From positions 1-13,039 of the forward strand of contig CALUUL010000051.1 in NCBI GenBank assembly GCA_944323945.1: a DNA stretch of 13,039 nt. Direction: 5' to 3'. This stretch comes from Candidatus Gastranaerophilales bacterium (GTDB lineage: Bacteria; Cyanobacteriota; Vampirovibrionia; Gastranaerophilales; Gastranaerophilaceae). Below, in pieces: positions 5,499 to 12,223 of this stretch (position 1 is the first letter of the stretch; every line of letters starts with the position of its first letter). The translations under genes and the position numbers were made by a program. The notes under the pieces are model-generated. The model saw only the letters and a list, made by a program, of their open reading frames with translations. It was not told the DNA's origin and ran no database searches.

Positions 5499-7739
5499 TT
5501 ATTTTTGTGCTTCCCAAGCTTTTTCAAGAACTTTTAATTGAATAGCCAAATTCGGATTTGAATTAATAGCAGCAAATACTTTTTGCATAACATCAGTAAG
5601 TTTATAAGAGAATCGAGAACTTTCATCTCCTCCATATTTATGTGTTAATTCATGTAAAGAAGTAGCAAAGGCTTCAGAAAAGCTTGCTTTATTTATATAA
5701 TTTCTTTCAAGCCAAAAACCAAGTGATTTACCTTTAGCAACAATAGCCTCACCTGCAACATCTTTATAAGCCTTATCTTCTTTTGATGTATTCTTATCAT
5801 AAATAAATATTTTAGTATCTATTTCATCATCAGTAAAAAGATTGTCTTCTTTTAAAACACTACTTAACAAGTTTATAGCTTCTTTTAATATTAATATTTT
5901 ATTTTTTTCAGCAACGGTAGGATTAACAGGAGTATGTTTTCTTGTTTCTTGAACAAGTTCCTCGATAGAACGCATTCCTATATTCTGAAAAATACTACTA
6001 CATACCTTATAACCGGCTTGTATATACATATTTCTTACGTCTTCCGATACTCGCCAAGAATCAGCAACATATTTATCAGACGGGAATTGAATATTCAAAT
6101 CATTTCTATCATAAGCACCTTTAAACAAGCCATAAATAAAACTTGTACCAATAGTTTGGTGATTGTTATGCATTGTACCAATATCCCAATATTTTTGTAA
6201 ACTATGAATTAATTTAACAGCATCGTCTTTAGACATATTTTCTTTAGAAATAACCCAAGAACCTAAAGCTTCAAGATTTTCTTTATTTAAAGAAGTTCTA
6301 TCTCTTGAAGGATCAAAGATAAAATCACCATTATATTTTAATGGCGGTTTTTTCTTTATTCCAATATTCATAGATTTCATTCCATCATAAGAGCCATCAA
6401 TTTCAAAAGCTTGACCATTAATAAAAAATTTACCAGCAGATTTTTCATCAACTAACTTTAAAGCAAGGATATCATTTTCAAAATCAGGACAAGTAAATGC
6501 AGGGTTATTATAATGATAAAACTTATCAAATGAATTTATAACTGCTTTTATGAAATTAATATTATCAGTATCAAACTCAATATAATTCCCATCAAAAGCA
6601 GGAACTTTATCTAATTGATATGCTAAAACTTTTTTTCCAAGACCAGAATCTTGTAATTGCCAATTTACATTCCAATTAGAAGAAGCTATATCAACATTCT
6701 CTGCACCTTTTTCTTTTAGAAGTTTTAGCACAACCATCTTTAAACCTTCACCATAATTACCTGCCGCTTTATTATTTTCTCTTTTAGAACTTTCGCCAAG
6801 TAAAATTGCTTTATCAGGAGAGAAAGTAGATTTCCCTTCAATTCTTACCTTATATTTCCCATCATCATTTTTAGTAACTTTCAATTTTACACCATCAAGA
6901 GTCTGACCATGTCCATCATAGAAGTTCTGCATTAAATCTCTTGCGATCTTATCATTATTCCAAACCAAAGCATCGGCATAAGATTCACTAATATTTGTTA
7001 AAGTTCTTGGAATAGATGAAAAATCACTAGATTCAGTTGTTAACCTTATTTCACTACTAGAAGGGAAGCTATATATATAATCCTTATCGGGTTCAAATTT
7101 CGGATAAACAAGAGGTTTTGCATCACTCCTATTTGTAGTTTTTTCATATATTTCAGGCAATATAGAAATTGGATTATAGTTTTTAATTTTATTACTTATA
7201 CTTTCACACTCTATTGCCTTAGTTGGAGAATATTGTAGTTGAGTAGAATTAAACTCATTTATTTTTTCAGAGATAATATTATCAATATCTCTAGGTAAAA
7301 TAATACTATTTATCCTTTCTTGTAATCTGCCGTTTTGATTTTCTAAATTTTTATTAAGTTCATCAAGATGTTGATTATCTGCTTTCATTGCTTCATTATC
7401 AGCCTTTATCTTTTCATTATCTGCTTTTATTTTCGAATTTTGTTGAAACATGAAAGCAAATACTGTAAGTCCAGTTGCAAATGAAGATACAAAAGCAACA
7501 GCTACAGTTTTTAATTTTTTAATTAAAGAAGTTTTATCATCTTTTTTATCTTTTTTATTCTTTAATTCAACAGAATCTGTCTGTTGAGAATTAACTCTTC
7601 TTTGTTTAAATACATTCATTGAATTTTGAGGAATACCCCCCGATAAAGCTTTTATATCCATAACGTCACCCACTTTATATTTTGAATAAATGAAAGCTAA
7701 TAAAAGACTTAAAATGCTAATAAAAAAGGTTCTCTTCAC
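5499..7739 (-). CDS. membrane-anchored coiled-coil protein with GHKL ATPase and HExxH metallopeptidase-like domains
   Basis: I do not know a named family for this 746-residue protein, but three parts are clear. A membrane segment (77-98) is followed by a heptad coiled coil (about 101-145). Residues 250-480 carry a GHKL (Hsp90/MORC-like) ATP-binding fold: N-box ARDLMQNFYDG (266-276), with D268 where the catalytic Glu usually stands and N272 for magnesium; LGESSK (314-319); and lid glycines GNYGEGLKM (327-335). The conserved-looking DPSRDRTSL (476-484) may close the domain. The C-terminus holds SLHELTHKYGGDESSRF (694-710), an HExxH zinc site (H696, E697, H700) with D705 or E706 as third-ligand candidates. 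The start is a GTG with no ribosome site. A second start at M27 (7659-7661) has one. It is monocistronic and divergent from the SNF2 gene. ATP use and proteolysis are inference. Confidence 0.85.
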   Translation of the reverse strand: MKRTFFISILSLLLAFIYSKYKVGDVMDIKALSGGIPQNSMNVFKQRRVNSQQTDSVELKNKKDKKDDKTSLIKKLKTVAVAFVSSFATGLTVFAFMFQQNSKIKADNEKIKADNEAMKADNQHLDELNKNLENQNGRLQERINSIILPRDIDNIISEKINEFNSTQLQYSPTKAIECESISNKIKNYNPISILPEIYEKTTNRSDAKPLVYPKFEPDKDYIYSFPSSSEIRLTTESSDFSSIPRTLTNISESYADALVWNNDKIARDLMQNFYDGHGQTLDGVKLKVTKNDDGKYKVRIEGKSTFSPDKAILLGESSKRENNKAAGNYGEGLKMVVLKLLKEKGAENVDIASSNWNVNWQLQDSGLGKKVLAYQLDKVPAFDGNYIEFDTDNINFIKAVINSFDKFYHYNNPAFTCPDFENDILALKLVDEKSAGKFFINGQAFEIDGSYDGMKSMNIGIKKKPPLKYNGDFIFDPSRDRTSLNKENLEALGSWVISKENMSKDDAVKLIHSLQKYWDIGTMHNNHQTIGTSFIYGLFKGAYDRNDLNIQFPSDKYVADSWRVSEDVRNMYIQAGYKVCSSIFQNIGMRSIEELVQETRKHTPVNPTVAEKNKILILKEAINLLSSVLKEDNLFTDDEIDTKIFIYDKNTSKEDKAYKDVAGEAIVAKGKSLGFWLERNYINKASFSEAFATSLHELTHKYGGDESSRFSYKLTDVMQKVFAAINSNPNLAIQLKVLEKAWEAQK
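7368..7430 (-). repeat. three tandem 21-base units encoding coiled-coil heptads
   Basis: Codons 104-124 of the minus-strand gene are three successive versions of a heptad (IKADNEK, IKADNEA, MKADNQH). The DNA repeats as well, each unit containing a GATAAT core, which points to expansion by slippage or unequal exchange. Confidence 0.75.
7666..7674 (-). promoter_or_regulatory. Shine-Dalgarno-like site supporting an internal start at M27
   Basis: The minus strand reads AGTGGGTGA, matching seven of nine bases of AGGAGGTGA, four bases before the ATG at 7659-7661. The upstream GTG start has only an A-rich tract before it. If this site is used, the protein loses its first 26 residues, including a hydrophobic stretch (about 5-18). 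Confidence 0.45.
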
Positions 7740-7777
7740 ATTTTTTTACAAAATAAAATTTATATATTTTATTATTG

Positions 7778-7805
7778 TTGCCTAATTATTTATTTCTTGT
7801 ATAAT
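7778..7805 (+). promoter_or_regulatory. candidate promoter of the SNF2 gene
   Basis: TTGCCT (7778-7783) and a perfect TATAAT (7800-7805) are 16 bases apart. Transcription would start near 7812, giving a leader of about 70 bases. Confidence 0.5.
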
Positions 7806-7825
7806 ATTTGTGTAGGTTATACGAG

Positions 7826-7858
7826 AATGTTACTGCTCAACATTAAAAATGTTTTTTT
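7826..7858 (+). promoter_or_regulatory. attenuator-like hairpin set in the SNF2 leader
   Basis: AATGTT (7826-7831), AACATT (7839-7844) and AATGTT (7848-7853) can pair in two exclusive ways. The second pairing is followed by TTTTT (7854-7858), like a small terminator, and the first would prevent it. The stems are only six AT-rich pairs, so stability is doubtful. Confidence 0.25.
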
Positions 7859-7882
7859 GCAGAAGACCACAAAAGAGATTAA

Positions 7883-10800
7883 ATGACAATTTGCGATTTC
7901 AATTTTAAGTATTTAAAAGATAATTCAACCCCAGGCAGTTGGAGAAGAGGATATGAATACCACCAAAAAGAACAGGTGGCAACTTTTGATGTAGGTAAAA
8001 CAGGAATAAAGGCAAAAGTAAAAGGTAATTTTAAATCCTTTTATGATGTAGAATTAAAATTTAAAAAAAATAGTGTTGAACCAACCTGTTCTTGTCCATT
8101 AAAAGAAAAATGGTGTAAGCATGCTATCGCAGTTGCATTGAAAGCTATTGAAGAACATTCATATGATGAATTTTTGGAACGTCGTTTTAAAATAAAACCT
8201 GATTATTCTGATTTTCAAACAGAAATGAATAAAAATCCGCAAGGGGGTTATATATTCCATTTTAATGCAAAACGCCGTCAAAATTTCTTTTCAATACTTG
8301 TCATGGATAGAAACACGAACAAAGTAATCAGAGATATAGAAGCATTACTTAAAGCAATTATTGCAGCTCAAAAAGCAGATCCTGATTTTGAATTAAACAA
8401 TTCACAAAAAGTAGAATTAGCAATATTCCAATTACTACTAAAAAATTCAAGACTGGATAAGAAAGCAGGATGGTATGATATACCAATTGCTAAATTTGAT
8501 GGTTTTTTCCAATTACTGGCGAAAGCAGATGATGTAATTGATGGAAAATCCAAACAAAAACTTGTCTTTTGTAATGAGGAATGGAAATTATCTTTAGCAG
8601 TAAACTTTTCTATGGTTGGAAATGTCCTATTATCTTTATATTGGCAAAGACCAGATAAGGATGATATTATTCCGTTTGAAGAAGTAAGATACTTTTCAAG
8701 ACAACTAAAATGGGGAAGATATAAAAATAAAGTATTTCCCATTAATATAGCATTATCATCTTTACCTCAAAACTTAATCAAATCTACATTTACAGATGTA
8801 AAGGATGCGGAAGGTGCAAAATTCTTATACGAAGAACTACCAAAACTTAGAAATTTGATTCCTTGTGAAGTATCAGAAGTAATAGACCGTTTAACATTAG
8901 AACAGAAACCACCATTAAACATAGTAACAATGGGACTTGATTATGATGGAGCATTAAAAGCGGAACTTGAATTTGATTATGACGGAACAAGAGTAGCATA
9001 TTCTAAATCTGCATCAAAAAGTCCATATGTGACAATTAAGAAGCCCAAGGAAGATTTATTATATTGGGTAAGAAGAAATATTGCACATGAAGAAAGAGCA
9101 TACCAAATGCTTTTAGCCTGTAAGTTTGCCCCAATGCAAACAAATAACCTTGCTATTGAAAAAGAAAATGCAATAGATTTTTATAACTATTATCTTAAAC
9201 AAGCAGGAGACGGATGGAAATTTGAAGAAAAAGATGATATGTCTTTCTTTAAGCTTTCAGATAAACAATTTGAAATGATTGCAGATATTGATTTTTCTCT
9301 TGATTCAACAGACAGTTTTGAAGTTTCTTTATATGGAAAAGTCGGTGATGAAGAAATTTCATTTGAAGAAATATATAATTTAATTATTGAAGGTGATAAA
9401 TATTTAAGAGTAAAAGGACATGGTTTTGTTGAAGTCCCGGGACAAGATATATTCTCACTTTTAAAATCATTTAACACATTTGACGTATATAAAAATGAAG
9501 ATAACAGATACATAGTAAAAACATACCGTGCCGGTTTATTATCCGAAATGCAAAACCTTGGATTTAAATTAAAAATGAGCCGTCGTTTTTCAAGTTTTTG
9601 GAAGCAAATTTCAACATTTTCAACAATGGATAATGCACCTCTTCCAAAAGGAATTAATGCAGAGCTTAGAGAATATCAATATAAAGGTTTTAGCTGGCTA
9701 TGGTTCTTATACAAGTACGGTTTAAATGGTATCTTAGCTGATGATATGGGTTTAGGGAAAACGCTACAAGCATTAACTCTTTTACAAAAAGCAAAGGAAA
9801 AAGATAAAAAAGCTCCAAGCTTAGTTGTATGCCCTACTTCTGTTGTTTTTAACTGGGAGTCGGAAGTACAAAAATTTATACCAACATTGAAATGTCTAAA
9901 GCTATCAGGCATTGATAGGAAAGAACATTTTAAAGAAATACCAAAAAACGATATAATAATTACAAGTTATGCTCTAATTAGAAGAGACATCGAGAAACTA
10001 AAAAAATACGAATTTAGATATATTATATTGGATGAATCGCAAAATATAAAAAACCCTGAATCAATAACAGCAAAATGCATCAAAACTTTAAATGGACAAC
10101 ACAAACTTGCCCTCTCTGGTACCCCAATAGAAAATAAACTGGAAGAATTATGGTCAATATTTGACTTTTTGATGCCGGGATTTCTATTAAGTCAGTCTGA
10201 ATTTAATTATAGATATGTAACACCAATTGTTGACAGAGGCGAAAAAATTGTTGAAAAACGTTTAAAATCACAAATCTATCCGTTTATCTTAAGACGTATG
10301 AAACGAGATGTTGCGAAAGACTTACCGGATAAAGTAGAGAACATCGCATACTGTGAATTAACGCCGGAACAAAGAGACTTTTATCTTGAAGTATTGGATT
10401 CTACAAAAGAGGAATTATTTAAATCAATTGCAGAAAACGGACTTGAAAAGAGTCGTATGAGTATATTCTCTGCTCTTTTAAGATTACGTCAAATATGCTG
10501 TCACCCTCGTTTATATGATAAAGAAAATAAAAAAGGCATTGAAACATCAGGTAAATTTGAACAATTGAAGTCAATGCTGGAAGAAATTATATCTGAAGGT
10601 CATAGAATTCTTTTATTCTCTCAATTTGTAGATATGCTTGATATAATAAAAGAATGGCTTGTAAAAGAAGGTATAAAACATGAATACCTGACAGGTTCAA
10701 CAAAAAACAGACAAGAAGTTGTTGAAAGATTCAATAACGACACTTCGATTCCAATATTCTTGGTAAGTTTAAAAGCCGGCGGTACGGGTTTGAACTTAAC

Positions 10801-11059
10801 AGGTGCTGATTATGTTATACATTATGATCCTTGGTGGAATCCGGCTGTTGAAGATCAAGCTACAGATAGAGCCTACCGTATAGGACAAACCAAAAAAGTA
10901 TTTGTATATAGATTGATTACGAAGAATACCGTTGAAGAAAAAATTCAAAAACTAAAAATGGATAAAAGAAATCTTGTAGATTCTGTAATTTCTGTAGATA
11001 GAAATATCGGTAAAACACTTACTTATGCTGATTTACAAGATATTTTTACTCTGGACTAA
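7883..11059 (+). CDS. SNF2-family DNA translocase/helicase with N-terminal SWIM zinc finger
   Basis: This 1058-residue protein opens with a SWIM zinc finger, CSCPLKEKWCKH (C69, C71, C78, H80), a DNA- or protein-binding module. A long middle region (about 100-580) has the usual bacterial SWIM-SNF2 linker character. The ATPase follows: REYQYKG (596-602), Walker A DDMGLGKT (620-627), motif Ia CPTSVVFNW (650-658), LDESQNIKNP (716-725) as motif II with DESQ in place of DEAH/DEAQ, and SGTPIEN (745-751). The C-lobe has LLFSQF (910-915), SLKAGGTGLNL (962-972) and DRAYRIGQ (995-1002) with its arginine finger. Such proteins use ATP to move along DNA and remodel bound proteins; they rarely unwind it. 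The ATG has AAGAGA four bases upstream. It converges on an alkylation repair gene, which fits DNA maintenance. Confidence 0.93.
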   Translation: MTICDFNFKYLKDNSTPGSWRRGYEYHQKEQVATFDVGKTGIKAKVKGNFKSFYDVELKFKKNSVEPTCSCPLKEKWCKHAIAVALKAIEEHSYDEFLERRFKIKPDYSDFQTEMNKNPQGGYIFHFNAKRRQNFFSILVMDRNTNKVIRDIEALLKAIIAAQKADPDFELNNSQKVELAIFQLLLKNSRLDKKAGWYDIPIAKFDGFFQLLAKADDVIDGKSKQKLVFCNEEWKLSLAVNFSMVGNVLLSLYWQRPDKDDIIPFEEVRYFSRQLKWGRYKNKVFPINIALSSLPQNLIKSTFTDVKDAEGAKFLYEELPKLRNLIPCEVSEVIDRLTLEQKPPLNIVTMGLDYDGALKAELEFDYDGTRVAYSKSASKSPYVTIKKPKEDLLYWVRRNIAHEERAYQMLLACKFAPMQTNNLAIEKENAIDFYNYYLKQAGDGWKFEEKDDMSFFKLSDKQFEMIADIDFSLDSTDSFEVSLYGKVGDEEISFEEIYNLIIEGDKYLRVKGHGFVEVPGQDIFSLLKSFNTFDVYKNEDNRYIVKTYRAGLLSEMQNLGFKLKMSRRFSSFWKQISTFSTMDNAPLPKGINAELREYQYKGFSWLWFLYKYGLNGILADDMGLGKTLQALTLLQKAKEKDKKAPSLVVCPTSVVFNWESEVQKFIPTLKCLKLSGIDRKEHFKEIPKNDIIITSYALIRRDIEKLKKYEFRYIILDESQNIKNPESITAKCIKTLNGQHKLALSGTPIENKLEELWSIFDFLMPGFLLSQSEFNYRYVTPIVDRGEKIVEKRLKSQIYPFILRRMKRDVAKDLPDKVENIAYCELTPEQRDFYLEVLDSTKEELFKSIAENGLEKSRMSIFSALLRLRQICCHPRLYDKENKKGIETSGKFEQLKSMLEEIISEGHRILLFSQFVDMLDIIKEWLVKEGIKHEYLTGSTKNRQEVVERFNNDTSIPIFLVSLKAGGTGLNLTGADYVIHYDPWWNPAVEDQATDRAYRIGQTKKVFVYRLITKNTVEEKIQKLKMDKRNLVDSVISVDRNIGKTLTYADLQDIFTLD

Positions 11060-11062
11060 AAA

Positions 11063-11755
11063 TTAGCGTTTCATCCTTCTTAATTTTATTTTTGTTTCTT
11101 TATCTATTTTTAAAGACTCACAAATTTTTTGTATACTCTTGTTATAAGTCCAATTATCAAGCTTTGAATTTTTTAAATATTGTTCAGTTTTCGATGGATA
11201 TTTAATATAACAAATTGAAACAAGCCAAGCAACACCCATTTTGGCATAATATCTATCATCCTTAAATTTATCAACTAAACAAAACACCTTATCTATATAT
11301 TCATCACAAAGATAATAATTCAACAACATTACATAAGCAAAACGAATCTCATACTCAGATGAAGATTCGAAATATTGTTGAAGAAAATCCCATACCTTTT
11401 CTAAATCATTTTTAGTAAATTTTAAGCTACTACAAAAGCTATCACATACTGCCCAATTATCAATTTGCGGAACAAATAATTTTATATAGTTAATAATTTC
11501 AGCTACAGGCTCTTTTAAAAGACCAATTAACATACCTTTTAGCATATATTCTTCCATATATTTATGCTCTTTTTCAGAAAGAAAACTTTTAAATTTATTT
11601 TCATTCAAAAGTTCCTTTGCCAATTTACGCAATATAGGTAGCCTGACACCCAAAACATTATTAATATTGGGAAGCAAAGAAGAACTAAATTTTTGATAGT
11701 CTTTATCTGATTCTTTTTCCAATCTTTTTAATATATCCATAAATAAATTATACAT
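11063..11755 (-). CDS. DNA alkylation repair protein, AlkD-like HEAT-repeat glycosylase
   Basis: The 230-residue all-helical protein matches the AlkD family, which removes bulky or positively charged alkylated bases without flipping them. Family landmarks are LGVRLPILRKLAKEL (35-49), YMLKGMLIG (70-78), DNWAVCDSF (99-107), RFAYVMLLNYY (138-148) and KMGVAWLVS (172-180). By spacing, W101, D105, R138 and W177 correspond to the W109, D113, R148 and W187 active-site residues of Bacillus cereus AlkD, so it is probably active. Length is typical. The start is unclear. Neither M1 nor M6 (11738-11740) has a ribosome site, but a TATAAT lies six bases before M6, so a leaderless transcript starting at M6 is likely. 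The stop lies three bases from the SNF2 stop, with no terminator between the two convergent genes. Confidence 0.88.
   Translation of the reverse strand: MYNLFMDILKRLEKESDKDYQKFSSSLLPNINNVLGVRLPILRKLAKELLNENKFKSFLSEKEHKYMEEYMLKGMLIGLLKEPVAEIINYIKLFVPQIDNWAVCDSFCSSLKFTKNDLEKVWDFLQQYFESSSEYEIRFAYVMLLNYYLCDEYIDKVFCLVDKFKDDRYYAKMGVAWLVSICYIKYPSKTEQYLKNSKLDNWTYNKSIQKICESLKIDKETKIKLRRMKR
11747..11752 (-). promoter_or_regulatory. -10 box implying a leaderless AlkD transcript
   Basis: The minus strand reads TATAAT, directly after the first possible ATG and six bases before the ATG of M6. Transcription would begin about at that codon. No clear -35 is seen. Confidence 0.4.
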
Positions 11756-11760
11756 AAATT

Positions 11761-11788
11761 TTGACTTTATAAAAAAGATAATTATATA
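11761..11788 (+). promoter_or_regulatory. promoter of the zinc-ribbon gene, implying a leaderless transcript
   Basis: TTGACT (11761-11766) and TATATA (11783-11788) are 16 bases apart. The -10 ends six bases before the ATG at 11795, so the mRNA should begin at or near the start codon. No ribosome site exists. Confidence 0.5.
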
Positions 11789-11794
11789 TAAAAT

Positions 11795-12172
11795 ATGTTA
11801 CTTGATTTTCTAAAACAAAAACACGAATGTAACCACAAAAATGTGCCGGTTGATGTAGATGAAGCTTACTGCCCAGACTGTGGTGCATTAATAAAAAATA
11901 AGTGGTTCCTTGTTCGTTGCAGTTGTTGCAATATTAAAAGAAGTGCACACACTGAATATAATGAAATAAAACCTGATACCAAGTTCTGTCCAAATTGTGG
12001 TGCTACAGAATTTTATATTCAAGAGCTTGATAAAGTCAATTTCGTTGATGTTCATTATGCTATTTTCAAAAAAATTGTAATTTCACAGAATAAATATACA
12101 TTTAGGCAAGTTTGGATAGAAAAGGAGGATAATTTAATCGAAGAGAGAAAACTAATTAGTGCAGGAAAATAA
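11795..12172 (+). CDS. double zinc-ribbon protein of unknown function
   Basis: This 125-residue protein has two likely zinc sites. C12 and H14 with C26-x2-C29 (YCPDCG) would form the first. C42-x-C44-C45 (RCSCCN) with C65-x2-C68 (FCPNCG) would form the second. Between them is a basic segment, and the C-terminal half (about 72-121) has mixed strands and helices without cysteine. Zinc ribbons of this kind bind nucleic acid or protein partners. No enzyme motif is visible, and I do not recognise the family. The start is the only Met near the N-terminus and has no Shine-Dalgarno. A good promoter six bases from the ATG suggests a leaderless mRNA. It is divergent from AlkD, with 39 to 54 bases between them depending on the AlkD start. 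Confidence 0.75.
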   Translation: MLLDFLKQKHECNHKNVPVDVDEAYCPDCGALIKNKWFLVRCSCCNIKRSAHTEYNEIKPDTKFCPNCGATEFYIQELDKVNFVDVHYAIFKKIVISQNKYTFRQVWIEKEDNLIEERKLISAGK

Positions 12173-12197
12173 AAACAGCCTCTAATGAGGCTGTTTT
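12172..12197. terminator. bidirectional intrinsic terminator
   Basis: AAAACAGCCTC (12172-12182) and GAGGCTGTTTT (12187-12197) form an 11-bp stem around TAAT. The stem begins in the last base of the zinc-ribbon stop codon. A-runs and T-runs at its base serve both this gene and the convergent DHH gene. Confidence 0.9.
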
Positions 12198-12223
12198 ACA
12201 TATTAAATTATATTATTATTTTA

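Noticed and set aside
9190..9912. Minus-strand open frames inside the SNF2 gene
   Set aside because: They lie opposite conserved SNF2 sequence and contain no recognisable domain.
7883..11059. Assignment of the SNF2 gene to a known antiphage system
   Set aside because: SWIM-SNF2 proteins are common stand-alone housekeeping genes, and no methylase, nuclease or other system partner is adjacent.
11054..11066. CTAA-AAA-TTAG inverted repeat between SNF2 and AlkD as a terminator
   Set aside because: The stem is four AT-rich pairs and too weak.
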